Shown piece after piece: positions 23,233-35,309 of a stretch of 64,000 nucleotides of DNA. How positions within the stretch are numbered: position 1 is the first letter of the stretch; every line of letters starts with the position of its first letter. A model generated the notes under the pieces. It was not told where the DNA came from and did no database searches. It saw nothing but the letters and a program-made list of their open reading frames with translations. The stretch comes from Plasmopara viticola (lineage: Eukaryota; Oomycota; Peronosporomycetes; Peronosporales; Peronosporaceae): contig MBPM02000070.1 in NCBI GenBank assembly GCA_001695595.3, forward strand, positions 124,001 to 188,000, given 5' to 3'. Both the position numbers and the translations under genes were made by a program.

Positions 23233-24921
23233 TTAACCGGAAAGATACTGCTCTCTGGCCATGTGTTGGATGAATTTTACAGCTGATTTGACATGAGCAT
23301 TTCCATTCTGCAATTGTTCTAAGATCGTCGGCCACAATCCACTCGATCTTCTATTTCCCCGCAATTTGTTTTGCATTAAAAGTATCACCTGAATAATGGC
23401 TTTCTCAAGACTTTTCTTTTCCACGCGCTGGTAATACGACACGAAAGCTGGAAACCACTCCAAGAAAACCGAAACACCAGACTCTTTAGAAATAAGATCC
23501 TCTAAAATCGATTCGGGATGCTTGGCACGCATTGAACGTTTTAACATGAATGAGGGATCAGAAAGGTACTGCACCATTGTGTGTGCATACAATTTTACGA
23601 TGGGGGGCTCATATGGTCGCAAATAATCAGTGCTGTCGGCTGACTGCTCAAGCTCCCGAAATAGCCTGACCACTTCATCAAGCGAATGCTTTGGATGCAG
23701 CAAATCAAACACTAGATCGCCATTAAATGGCTTTGATGCCGCATGTACAGCGATAGACGAAATGAATTTCACGAATGAAGGAGAATCTCCCGATGCAATT
23801 TTCTTGCCTGGAAGTTTCCAGTAGGAAAACATGACTTGAGGGAATCGCTGCCATACGTCTCGCACATGCGCTGCAAGGTTCCCAGTGTGGAATTGCACGT
23901 CTCCCAGCACGTTTTCAATTGCATTGGACTCGAACATTACCTTTGCACGTGGCGTTGACATCGTTGGCAGTTGCTCTACAATAAACTGGCCAATGTCAAA
24001 GTCCGAAGCGCCTGCATACAAGTACTTTTTAATGTACTTTAGCCACCCGGAAAACACTTCCACATCATCAGAACCAATGGGAGCGTCGTTATCGCCAAGA
24101 TGCAAGGCTTTGAAAATGGTTCTTGGGGATTCCTTCTTCAGGAGCCATTCATCCAGCACAAGATCCGCGGTGATTGAATCTGTGACCATATACGCCAGCA
24201 TGTCCGCAGCAAAGTTCTCCATATGCTGCTCGTTTCGATAAGAGTCAAACAGTAACACCACTGGTTTATACTTCTCAAAGAATGATTCATCGTGAAGTGG
24301 AAGCATCAGTTTGTAATCCACTTGTGGCTGAATGTGTTCGGCCAGCAGTCCCAAAAGCTCCCTGTTGTTGAATGCTGAGTAATGCAAACCCGTGCTGTCT
24401 ATAAGCCTGTAGTTTTTGATATAGTGAAACCAGAAAATCAGCTTGGGGTCGTACTTCATTGTGACCAAGTCCGTGCCTTGATGGACGACGCTTTCAAGAT
24501 TTAAGTACGAAAAAACAGTTTTTGGGTTGATACCTTTCTGTAACCAATCGTACGCTTCCATTGCCATACCCTGCCAATAGTCATGTCTCATTATCTCGGA
24601 AACATCGCCTACAAACTGTGGATTTAGCGAGTTTTTTATTCCGCTCGACAATTTTTGAATTACCTCGCCTTTTTCAAAATCCCGATGAACCAGGCGCACA
24701 GCCGGTTGACTGAGGAAATCCACCACTTCAGGTCCTCTCGCTTCATTGTTCTTGTCATTAGACGAGGACTTGGCTTTGTCGTCCACCCCATTGGTGGTTT
24801 CTGCTCTTGTTGGGATCGTGTCCAGCCGCTCATCGCGTCTTGTATTCAAAGAAACACCGAAACAAGCGCCAGCATTTACAAGGATAACGATAATAAGACG
24901 TACGAAGATAAGTGTGCGCAT
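23233..24921 (-). CDS. Secreted LWY-domain RXLR-like effector (562 aa)
   Basis: Predicted secreted effector acting in host cells; target unknown. The frame is open for 25 codons upstream of the chosen ATG. I start at 24921 because the MRTLIFV..GACFG signal peptide begins there, as in the paralogues, and the extra codons correspond to their 5' leader. Degenerate RXLR region TRRDERLD (27-34), then NEAR (59-62). W modules: W126 with W164, Y167 and Y171, preceded by the INPKTVFSYL turn; W259 with W293, Y296 and Y300, preceded by ESPRTIF. The conserved RAKVMFESNA segment follows. Single exon, no breaks. Closest to 2770-4467 in layout, but with its own C-terminal tail (AREQYLSG). A methyltransferase island sits about 1.2 kb upstream. 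Confidence 0.88.
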   Translation of the reverse strand: MRTLIFVRLIIVILVNAGACFGVSLNTRRDERLDTIPTRAETTNGVDDKAKSSSNDKNNEARGPEVVDFLSQPAVRLVHRDFEKGEVIQKLSSGIKNSLNPQFVGDVSEIMRHDYWQGMAMEAYDWLQKGINPKTVFSYLNLESVVHQGTDLVTMKYDPKLIFWFHYIKNYRLIDSTGLHYSAFNNRELLGLLAEHIQPQVDYKLMLPLHDESFFEKYKPVVLLFDSYRNEQHMENFAADMLAYMVTDSITADLVLDEWLLKKESPRTIFKALHLGDNDAPIGSDDVEVFSGWLKYIKKYLYAGASDFDIGQFIVEQLPTMSTPRAKVMFESNAIENVLGDVQFHTGNLAAHVRDVWQRFPQVMFSYWKLPGKKIASGDSPSFVKFISSIAVHAASKPFNGDLVFDLLHPKHSLDEVVRLFRELEQSADSTDYLRPYEPPIVKLYAHTMVQYLSDPSFMLKRSMRAKHPESILEDLISKESGVSVFLEWFPAFVSYYQRVEKKSLEKAIIQVILLMQNKLRGNRRSSGLWPTILEQLQNGNAHVKSAVKFIQHMAREQYLSG

Positions 24922-24960
24922 TCTTTGTCTTGAGACGTTGCAAGTCAAAGTGATTGTGAC
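24922..24960 (-). promoter_or_regulatory. Conserved block just upstream of effector start
   Basis: Contains GTCACAATCACTTTGAC and CAACGTCTCAAGAC in the same spacing to the ATG as upstream of 36230-37849. It is non-coding if the MR start is right, although the frame happens to be open through it. Likely 5' leader or initiator region. Confidence 0.45.
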
Positions 24961-25750
24961 ATAAAGGCTTGGATTGCGCAGCTCGCACGGAATCAAGGAT
25001 GGTTTATGCTACTAGATAGTAAAAAAACGAGGCTTTCTTTTATCGAATATCAAGTGTTGACCTAATGTATGTATCGAGTAAAGCTGACAACCAATGATCT
25101 TGTGACTCTATCGTCTCATAGTATCTAGTATTACTTATACAGGTAGATACTACCTACCTGTATAAGTAATACATGGTTAATATGAGTAGAAAACAAAGTA
25201 GGCACTACAGCCGCAAAATATATAATAGAGACACCGTAAATTTTGGAATGGGTTGCTTCAACTGATCGGCAGTGGAAACTGCATCAATGAAGCTAGAATT
25301 GCTGCCTTCAAAGTCTAGCCAGTTTAGACTTTTTTCCCGCACGCAAGATCGCTAGATAAACTGACGGTCCTGATTGGGCTTTTACAGTCGCCAATGAGTC
25401 TGTGCACGCCCGTATCGTACTGCCAATTTTCATCCAAAATCGCCTTGCCGACCACGCGTAATAAACTTGATGCACCGACCTTTCCGGTAGCAACTCTGAC
25501 GTACTTTCTTTTTACCCTGATACCAGAGATTCAACGATCCAAAACCCTCTCCTTGTTTATATATTTATAAAATATTTAGAGCTAAAAATGGGATAGAAGT
25601 TTCTAGTATCGATATCTATGTTGTAGATGTAAACGCATTTTTGGGGCTTAAGAAAATTGTGAACGATAAATTGAGGTTCATGGAAAAGTTTCGGAAGTAA
25701 GACTCGTTTCCGAGCTAGTCAAATTTACCAAAAAGGATCTTTAATGATTT
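24961..25750 (-). repeat. Shared upstream flank of effector gene 2
   Basis: Non-coding DNA homologous to 4507-4973 and 41580-42100. It contains a perfect hairpin at 25130-25170. At about 25750-25790 homology to the other flanks is interrupted by the methyltransferase island and resumes near 27340. Confidence 0.55.
25130..25170. other. Perfect 17-bp hairpin
   Basis: ATTACTTATACAGGTAG (25130-25146) and its exact reverse complement (25154-25170) are separated by 7 bases. The loop also allows the alternative pairing GGTAG-ATA-CTACC. The other effector upstream flanks do not show it. Confidence 0.85.
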
Positions 25751-25789
25751 ACATTTATATGCATTGAAAGCAATTAAATACGGCATTAA

Positions 25790-26040
25790 ATTTAATAATT
25801 TCCACTCACCCCCTTATTTATTGGTCAAATTCTGTTTGATGTCATTGCGCCAAGTTGCCCATCACCACGTCACTCTCTATGTTGGCCGAGATGGACGCCA
25901 ACGTGACAGAGATCCCTGGCATAAGGCTCTGGACAGGTTCGCACTTCCTTGCACGGGTATATGAACGGCTATCGTGCCGGATCAGAGCTGGTACGCGACA
26001 CCGTCGATGGCATCTTGCCGCTGCTCTTCCTCCCGCCTGA
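25790..26040 (+). pseudogene. Inverted partial copy of the methyltransferase, fused to another gene's end
   Basis: Bases about 25858-25985 repeat, in opposite orientation, the exon 1 end and intron start of the methyltransferase (26905-27035), including LAEMDANVTEI and TGSHFLAR. Bases 25795-25830 repeat the flank at 27180-27210. After base 25985 homology stops, and a different frame runs to a TAA at about 26038 (DGILPLLFLPPDYIGKDY). This looks like the C-terminus of a separate, unidentified gene. The fragment keeps a Trp (RLWTGSHF) where the longer copy has Arg. Confidence 0.6.
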
Positions 26041-26160
26041 TTACATTGGCAAAGATTACACGCCGACTAGCATCTAAGTATTGCGAGCACAAAAGGGCTC
26101 ACTAAAACCCACAGAAAGCGGTGACGATAGATACGTTAGCTCTGACAGAAAAGAGCGAGA

Positions 26161-27141
26161 TCAGGGAGCTGCAGCAAAACCTGTACAGGGAAAGTCGCAG
26201 TCTACGCTTGTCAATGCGTTTAGTGTATTTGACTCGCACTCCAGTCTATCTAGCCATTCTGTCAATAAATGCATCTTGATCATTCCTCGTTTACCTTGTA
26301 ATACAATACAACCTTGAACGCTCCACATCTTCCACCGGGCTTCCTCGAGCTCTGCAGCAACATCCACAATATCTTCTTCCAGCAATTGCACTTCGTTAAA
26401 CTTAAGCCCAAAGTCGACAATCTTTCTTTGCACAAGATCGTGCGTCACGTCGGCACGAGGAATATGGCACAGTACAAAGACTCGGTTGACATCATCGTCC
26501 ACACTCAACACTCGCACTACAGTGGCAAAAAGCAGTGGTATCAGCTCACTCTTGTAGAGCACATCACCAGCCAGAACTATATCGACATCCAACAGAGCGC
26601 GGGGAAATTCCTTTTACAGTGTCTGCGTAGACGACTCGTCGCCCCAAAACAGCGAGCGCGCAATCACGACGTTTTCGGCTTCATTCATTCGCACGTTCTT
26701 CGATAAAAGTTCGACAATTTTGCCGTCACCATCTGTAGCTAGACACGTATCAGCTCCAAGCTTGGACGACACGATGCTGCAAATACCGGTGCCAGCGCCC
26801 AATTCCAGGACGCGTTTGCCACGCACAAGCTCTGGATGGCGCCATAAATACTACCATCGTCACCATTTCGGTATGCTATAACGACGATGTCCGGAGCATC
26901 ATAGCCGTTCATATACCCGTGCAAGAAAGTGCGAACCTGTCCGGAGCCTTGTGCCAGAGATCTCTGTCACGTTGGCGTCCATCTCGGCCAACATAAAGAG
27001 CGACGTGGTGATGGACAACTCCTCCATTTGATAGACCTGCGGATTCATATCATCTATTGTCACGTGCTTAGTTTCATACTCAACGCACGCGCGCCAGTCG
27101 GCTTCGCCTGACGATGTCAAAGAGCTCTGGTTGTTTATCAT
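26161..27141 (-). pseudogene. METTL21-type protein-lysine methyltransferase with premature stop
   Basis: Seven-beta-strand, S-adenosylmethionine-dependent lysine methyltransferase of the Methyltransf_16 (METTL21/FAM86-like) group; the substrate cannot be inferred. Exon 1 is 27141-26917 (75 codons). A 66-bp intron (26916-26851) has GTATATG at its start and GGTAG at its end, and removing it joins TGSHFLAR to YLWRHPELVRGKRVLELG in frame. Motif I is VLELGAGTG (89-97), then ATDGD, then DIVLAGDVLY (165-174), carrying the family's DxxY-type motif. A TAA at 26616-26614 (codon 154) interrupts the frame just before that motif; CAA to TAA would explain it. The position usually held by Trp is Arg67. The rest of the frame is open to 26161, so the loss looks recent. 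It is the only non-effector, non-transposon gene in the window. Confidence 0.8.
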
Positions 27142-27339
27142 ATTGTAAAGTGGCCCAATAATTTATGGGTAAGTGCAAAATATCAAAAGGGTGAGTGGAA
27201 ATTAACGGTTCCCTAAATAAAACGGAAGAATGTTTTAATGTAAGTGAGAAATTGCTCTCAAAGTATGTATAGATATCAGATTTATATTGTCACAATGTAG
27301 CGAGAAAGACTTTTGCAAATCAAGACAGTACCCAAACAG
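27142..27339. repeat. Right edge of the methyltransferase island
   Basis: Contains, near 27180-27212, the inverted partner of 25795-25830, so the island is bounded by short inverted repeats. Nothing coding is seen. Confidence 0.4.
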
Positions 27340-30300
27340 TAAGAACTCAAATAAGTAGCTGAATCTTGAGATAAAGGAACTTAAGCTCAGTATATTGAAT
27401 ATGTGCGTTGACAACGGATGAGATTTACAAATTTTTGGACCAGTCAAACAGACGAGTCCTGGACCTCTGTAAATTTGTTTTAAATGGCAACGTCAGTATC
27501 TAATAATTAAGTTAACTAAAAGCTAAATTATCTAATATGTGTACTGAAGAGGCAGGTAACAAGCTCTTGAGTGTACTGCTTATTTAAGTCGCCGCAACAA
27601 TACATTTCGCGATATTTCGTCATCCTGTCATATTAACAAAGAAGGTTCTGTTTCAAGAAAATCGGCCTTTTTGTCGACACTGCGGGACGCAAGGGTGAGA
27701 TTTATCTACATTCCTTTCACATTGCGCGCTGGTGCGGCTTTGTACTTAATCAAGACGCTTGCGGAGCTTGATTTTCTTTTACCAATGATACACACACGAA
27801 TCTAACAGCCATGTTTTGCTAGTCGATAGTCTTTAAGCAAATCATTGATTAGAAAGATTGCTCTACAGCCGTATTGCAGCGTCAAATCACGAAACTATAT
27901 TGCCTTTTTCTCTGTTCAACTGCAATCGCCGATAATACTCGAATTAGCTCGAGAACCATCTCATTAACACGGGACAACACATGACTACAAATAATTGCTC
28001 GCGGCGTAATGTGAAAAGTAGACCACGGCAGTCTGACTAGGATTCAAACATGTAATTGCGCCACCTTGCTTCAGTTTTTTTACTGAAACAAATACACACT
28101 AGACCTTCAAAAATCATATGGGGGTCACACAGCGCGTTGCACAAGGAAATTTGCAGAAGAATCTAGCACTTTCCGGTTGGCGACCGTTTACCATCCTTGG
28201 CCTTTACAGCACCGCGTGTGAAATAGTCTTCAGCTCATTCTATCTGTAATTTAGTATATGTACCTCTCTTGTTAAAAGAACGTGATGTCGCCATTTGTAG
28301 CCATTCAGGTACTAAATGCAACATGGCCTGTAGCCTCCACTATCATTTGACATTAAGAAAGGAGTACGAGTTTCACCTTTTTTTCTTAAAAAGTGGTAAA
28401 GCGACATTATTCTGACGCACTCGAACAAACTGTTTCGCACACTTCGAAACATGCATTTAGCGCATTGTGGCAGAGTTTAAGAAATGCTTCTTTCGAGCTT
28501 CACCAGCTTTCTCTCTCTTTGGTCCATAAGCAAGGAAGGCGTGAGCTTCGTGAATCCGTTCATAATTTATAGAAATCATTAGTAAAGGTCAATTTTCGAA
28601 CGAGTCGAGGTGACTGTACCAAAGGACACCTTTAGGAGAGGTCCACCTTGCACATAAATTTCTAGAATTTAGGCCACGACGTAAAAGTAATTTAAATCGC
28701 TATCCTAGACGAATACAGCCACACACAGGCTCGCATCTTTTAATGACTTGCATCGGCGGTGCTTTGATCAATAGGTCATAGAGTAGTGGTGATGGTGTCC
28801 GCAAATCCGCAAACTTGAGTTTGCTGCGCAAAGCAGCATTCACTTGTCAAATAGCACACATGATCCATGTCCATCCTGAGCATGAACGACGAAGTGGACA
28901 TTTGTCTCACACAAGGGCTGTCAAGGGTCGCTGGTAAAAGTCGGGCCTCAGGGTCATGAAAACGTTGATCTTCACTTCGGGCGGGGATCCCTGCTAAGCA
29001 AGAACTTGACCTCTTAGTAGACGCACTGGTACAGTATAAAGTGCATCGTCTGGGTTGTGAGGACTATTTGGACATTTTAATGTGAGGGCTTTGGTACATG
29101 CACCCTACATACCCAAAAGAATGTCAAGACGGTTGTCTATTTTCATAGATTGTTTGATTACCGCGTAGAATTCTTAATGTACCCGCCGATGTGCTTTCGT
29201 ATGTGCTAGAATATGAACTGGTCCATTATCCATCAAAACATTTGTCCGGCTTATAGAAAGGATAATATAGTCTCTAATGCTATTCTCTATCACAGGCGTG
29301 AATATTGATGTATTCCTCGTCGGCAGTCGCAGATAAGTCGCTATAAGTGGACAAGATGTATGCTCAACTTCCGGCAGAGTCCTTCTTCCGACAAAGCTAC
29401 GATACGATATAATTTAGAGGCAAATGGTGCTTCAATTACCGGTAATTTACACTTAGACCACAATGATGTAGGAAAGTGATCGGCGATTTGCCGCCGCTAT
29501 TTAGCAAAGGCTGTTCCAGCTATTAGGAGCCCGTTTAATGGTATACAGTAGACCATCTATCGAGATAGGGTTTGACGGAAAGCTTTGATTGTAAACACTT
29601 TGCAGTATGTGTACAATTTTTGATAAGTAAGCAATTTGTGCTTAATTTGCCGAAATAACTGGTTTAGAACGCCATTTTGTGATCTCGGCTAACTGATTGG
29701 GCAAGAAGACTTATCAAGTACTGTGTCGAACCAGTAGCCAAGCCAGATCGTCTCTTTGAATAACATATAATTATAGTCAAGTGACGTGGACCGGCACCCA
29801 CCATTATGTGCATATTGGATAGAAGACGGTAGCGCCGACTCTTTTTGTTCTGAATTGTGAGGCTTGATTTTTTTTTATCCAATTTATCCGGCGCTTGTAC
29901 TTCCAACATCCTTTTAAATGGTATCGAGGAATGGCTTTGCGAAACTCAATTAACCATACAAGCGCGGTAGAAATACCACAAAACAACCATAAAGCATCCG
30001 TTACTTCTAATTCCTGATCATCATGGCCATCGTTGAGTCGCAACGGTGTCGTTCCAGATTACTTAACGAGTTCTCTTTAGTGGAATATCTGCGCCAATTT
30101 ACAAGAAGCTTTAAGAGCTTTTATAATCTTTAAGCTTTGCAGTACACATAGCATGAAAGTACCGCTGGCCTTTGCGATAAAATGGAGACAAAGAAGACCG
30201 ATTTTAAGCATCTTGATACAAGGCAATTGATTTTGAGGGACCGAATGTACGCATTCGGGATTGTTGCATCAATTGACTTGAAGGTCAGGCCATGAACGTT

Positions 30301-33300
30301 TTCAGACGAATACCGGACCCTAGATGACCTAAAAGAGAAGCTGGAATTATTGGGCCTTGTGATGCATAGAGTTTATCGTCGTTTCTATCGCCGCACGTCC
30401 CAGTGTGATGTCTTTGAGAATTCGTTTAGCTTTGTCGTGAGCTGCACGACCGGTTAGCCAAATTGAGAACACATGATTGTGGGTATCCAGCTCTTCTGTC
30501 TCGCTATGATTTTCGTGGGGGCTATGGGCTCTAACATCCGTCGTATAGATAATCGTGCTCACCTTACCAACAGGGTCGAGCATGGAGGCAACGCTTCGAA
30601 GCGCGAGGATCGAAGATTAAAGATAGCCATTTCCTCAAGACGTGAGTATACATTCTTTATGTTAACACTTCTACGCCACCTAGCATCTCATTGACAGATT
30701 CGACTTGGACTTGATCTGACGCATCTGTAAGTCAAATCGCGCAGGTCGACACTGTCCAGTCGTGCCTTTTCTAAGGGCTTACAGAAGGCGTGTCATCAGC
30801 AGAACATAGAACGCGTGTACATTTGAAAGCTTATATACTGCTGGAAGCCCGGTCGGTACAAGCTCGAGTGTGTTGCTAGTCAGATCCGCTCTTCATAATT
30901 AGCCGAATGAGACAAAATTGTAAGCATTACGCAGGTTTTGGGCTAGTGAAGAGGCAGGCATCAAGAGAGTCAGAAGGTGACTGCGTGCTAGAGTAATGTG
31001 ACCTGACTGTTGCGCCGATATGTCCAAAATAATTCAGCGACATTGTCAAATTGTTGATCCTCGAAACATATTCACCTCTTCATTATGATGTGCTCACTGT
31101 AGTCGAATGATATTTTAAGTTAAGCTGAAGGTGCAATTTCTCTAGAGGCTTTGAAGTAATGAAGAAGCCAAACTAATGGACACAAATAAGAAGCATAAGA
31201 CAAGGATCCAAGGGTATTCGTTAAATTTGTGGAACTTCAAATTCAACAAGAAAGGTCACAGAGTCTACCAGGGCTTAGGCAAAACAAGGTTGGGGAACGC
31301 GATCAAGAGTGCGGAGATGACGTGAGCGCCTCACTCAAGAACTTTCGCAACAATAAGAAGTGCGACGAAATCATCAAAAGTAGGTGCACACAGTGCTATA
31401 AGATTGCCAGATGCATAGCCGATAAAGCTCGAAATAAAGCCATTTGACAAAAACGAGCCTTCCCGTAAAATTGGTATAGCTCCATGTACAACTCGTAGTG
31501 CGTGTTCACTGGACGGTAATAATAGAATTGGACGTTTGAAGGCATCATCTCACCAGGATGACGACAATGTATTGCAAACAACAAATGAAAGATTGATGAA
31601 GAGAACAACTCACGTCATCTGCACAAGTTCGCGACCAGGTTACACCGACTAAAGATACCCTTGTTGCATCAAATGTGAAAACAAGCGACCAAGCATTACT
31701 GTATTAAGTTGGTGTCAGAAAGTGTGTAAAGGAGCAAAAAAATTTGTGATGTACAATACCATTCACTACGCAGATCCAGCAATGAGAATGTTCATGCTGT
31801 CAAGTTTGACTATAGCAAGCATGTACTTTTTGCAGCAAGCGAAGGAGCTATTGCATATTGTGAAGTCCACATAGATCGAAAAATAATTGAAGAGAATAGA
31901 AAGAGACATGGTAGAATAACCTATAAAAGGACAGAAAGTGGCAACAAATTGCCACAACTAAGACAAGGAGGAACGTGTGGTGTTCAAAGAATAGCCAGAA
32001 CAAAACGGTCGTTGCGTGTGCGTGCCCGACAATAGAAGTGTCGAGTCGGGCAAAGACAAGCGAGGACTCGGCCTAACTTGGGATAGGAAAAAGCATTCAT
32101 AACTAGCAGCGACTTGACTTTCCCCTTTGTAGTTGTCTAGACTTTCCTGGAGATTTTTAAATCAACCGCAGCGAGCAATTAACAGCTCAAGAAATTGCTC
32201 TTGGCGGTAGCTTGTTGCTAGTGACGAAAAGAATCGTCAAGGAGACTCAAGTGTGGTTGATAAATCGGCGTTGCACAAAACGTGTTATGCACAGCATTAT
32301 GTGGCACGATCCAAAGAGTACGCCCTTTCAAATTGCGGAACACCAAAAAATTTAGCCGGGATATCTAAAGGCTAGCAGTATTTCACGTTGAAATATTGAT
32401 CAATGGGCTTATAGTTCATGTGCTGGGTATAAACACAGATTTTTTGTTTGGGTTATTCGCAAAAAAGAGAGCGGTCGATGAAGACATGCATTTGATATCG
32501 CTGATGCATCCTTGAAGAAAGTTTGCGCATCAAAATATGGACTAGTTGACAAGTTAACAAAGGATCTGGTGGAACGAAGATCTTAGAGGGATTAAGAGCA
32601 ATGAGTCCAACGCTTGTGCCTTAGAGACACAAAAAAAATTCACAGTCCCGGAGGGACGCGAAAAAGGACGGGCTGAATGACGCAGCGTGAGCAGTCGTTT
32701 GGCAACACCTCAAAGATTAAGGACATTCTTAAAATCAGGCATGTGGTACAATTCGTTTCTTACAACACAATTTTCTGTAAATTTCCTTCCGAAATGACCA
32801 AAGATAAGGCGACGCTAGTGTACAAGCACTTCATGGTCCAGGCTTCGAGATTGTTCTAGCATTGAACTCATGTAATTATTGACGAAGTTGATAGGTATAA
32901 GCAATTGGTTTTCTTATTAAAAAGCCCAGGAAATTTTATGGCATGTTAGGAACTAGACAGTCTCTCCACTCATAACAAGACAACCGCAGATTCCCTCGAG
33001 ATGCTAATACACAACCTTGACATCTTTACCTGCGATGAGAAATCGAACTGTGAATTGCCGATTGGTTTTCTTTGAAAGGTCCAATCGTCAATAAAGCTTT
33101 TTAAACGTCCTAACTGTCTGGTCTGTTCGAAAGCATGTCGGCAAGCACGATAAGTTCGCGCGATTTGTATTGAGCACCACAGTTAAAAGTTAAGACCATC
33201 TTTCCATCTATTGGGACAAGTGAGGCGTCTTTTTTGCCGTCGTAAAGACGAATGGTCTTAGCCGGCTCCAAAGGCTTGGAAAAATTAAAATAAATTGACA

Positions 33301-34770
33301 GTTTGCCAAAGCATTTCACAGCAAGTACTTTATTGTCACGGCTGATTTTATTCGTTGGATAACCGTAACGCGTCTAGATTCAAACAAGTTGACCCTTCCT
33401 CATCAAGCTGTTGAAACACACAGCCATTGGCATTTTTAGAATCGGCATAAACGGCGCTAAACGGGTTTATTTTGCCCGGCAAAGCTGGAAAAAGTGACCG
33501 CTAAAAGCGTTTTTTATGCTGTCAGTAACACTTTAATGCAAAAAAATGTATTTACACCCAATGTTGTTTTCACTACCTCAGACAGAAGCATCGCGGGGCC
33601 TGCAAAGCCAGCACGACACTTGTGGACAAAATTGACCAGGCCTTTTCACTTTGCAAGGTTCACCCGAGGATCAACAACTAACTTTTCGTCTGTTTTTGCT
33701 TTAATGAAAAAAGTTCAACTCCGAAAGCCAATAAAGGACATCAGAGGCAACTTCTAAGGTCATGAGGACCGAAAAGCGCTACGGCAGCAGGGGAGGGGAG
33801 GCTTATAGGCCTCGGCTGCTTTGTTGGCAGCCATGCCGTCCACGCAGATCCAAAAAAATGAGAGCCCTTTCGCCTTGGCCAATACCACGATTTCAATTCG
33901 AGCCATGCCTTAGCCAATACGACGTTTTTAATTCGATTCGTGAGGATCGGTTGCCACTTCCCAGCAATCTTTAAATGACATAACGTTGTTCGTGAGTGCG
34001 GATACTTTGCCTGCCACAGTATGCTACTACTTGCCTTCATGACGAAAAAGCCATTGATACCGGCACAGCAACGAGCGTCTACGATATGGAAATTAAGTGA
34101 ATATCCTGTGGAAAGAAAAGCAAATGAAATTCTTCAGGCGAACCGTACAGCATTAGCATGATTATCTACAAGTTCTGCGGCGACAATGACGCACAGGCTT
34201 AACTTGTTCAATTGGTGCGAAATACGGCTATCAATCAGCAAGTACACACCCTTTGTATAAGCTTTGATTAAGCTATCTTTTTTATTCGTCGACTTATTGT
34301 CGTGGTAGCTGAAATTAGCGATCATTAGTTGCTGTTAATCTCGTAAGCTTTTTGGTAATTAGTTAACATGCTGCATGAAGCGACACAGTCTTCACTTTTA
34401 AGGGATTGTAGGGTATAATTACCATGTATGCTTCTTTAAAAGCATATAGGATACTGATAACCCAAAGAAAACAACAAAAATAGTAATTTAATCAGTACAA
34501 ATATCACAACTAAGTAAGTATAGATGATAGACCTCGGTAAAATGGAGAATGCTATTGAGAATTTACTTACCACAATATGCAACGCCCCAATAGGGTGAGG
34601 AGTTCAGCTTAACAAAGTTTCCTCTCCATAACTTGTTTGCTTTGAGTTATGTACCCGACGAGCTTGACCGCAGTATTTTATAAGAAGACGGGCCTCAGAA
34701 ACTTGGTCGAAGAAGCCAAGGGCTCATTCTTCCCCTCAATAAATAGCTTTTAATTGTTACTGTTTCACTT
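27340..34770 (-). repeat. Long retroelement relic block (copy 2)
   Basis: No intact gene. This is the most complete copy of the relic block: its left part matches 5380-6410 and 42240-43450, and the rest matches 10471-15960. A minus-strand zinc-knuckle-like trace (IKYCGQA, near 34660) and conserved frames (CVFQQLDEEGS near 33420; VLADMLSNRPD near 33130) suggest old LTR-retroelement coding sequence. At 30347-30583 a 78-codon minus frame (IWLTGRAAHDKAKRI) is open but not recognised. Short open frames elsewhere differ between copies. The block separates the divergent effectors 23233-24921 and 36230-37849. Confidence 0.5.
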
Positions 34771-34779
34771 CTTTCACCT

Positions 34780-35300
34780 TATGCATGTACCATTTGAATT
34801 CAGCAACGCATGATCGTGCTCTCAGCTGCTTCAAATGCTTTAGCTCCAAAGCCTTAGTAAACGTATCGGCAATGTTGTCTCATGTCGGCACATACTGCTC
34901 CATGCCTCATTCTTGAGTCATCAATTTCACAATCATCCTGCTCTTTTTTACGCTGGGCTTAACTCCTACGAAGCTGCCTTAATTACCAGAAATTTGATCG
35001 GACTCGGAAGAACTTCGCAGCATTTAGGACTCTTTTGTAATTTTGAAGCACACCTCAACAAACGTTGCAATCACAAGTTTGATTAGCATGCATTAGTCTG
35101 ACACTCGTTTGCATCGCGTTTTTCGATCTGATGCAAAAAAATATCAAACAAAAGATGCCATTTCGGAGTTACCGCGATCTCAATCACTTATACGAATTCA
35201 AAAAGTATGTGTGTTGCGCAGTTACTTTAGCCTTTGTTTTCAGCTGCTAGTGTAAATTTTTGTACTGCATTGGCACTCTGAGGACGCGAACGGTATAGTA
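34780..35300 (-). pseudogene. Ty1/copia pol C-terminal (RNase H) remnant
   Basis: On the minus strand, near 34800-34890, the frame reads QYVPT, stop, DNIADTFTKALELKHLK. This is a clear copia pol C-terminal motif, better preserved than at 16015-16075. Upstream it reads KPSVKKSRMIVKLMTQE, matching the KHI...F.rE segment before it in copia RNase H. The 5' remainder of pol is absent; the sequence passes into effector upstream flank at about 35310. Confidence 0.75.
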
Positions 35301-35309
35301 AGTATTGGC

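Noticed and set aside
26614..26660. A second intron removing the in-frame TAA of the methyltransferase
   Set aside because: GTAAAA could be a donor, but the nearest usable acceptor would delete part of the conserved DIVLAGDVLY segment and shift the frame.
26739..26924. Pair of compensating frameshifts in the methyltransferase
   Set aside because: A 66-bp intron with GT and AG ends explains the same interval and restores the family sequence exactly.
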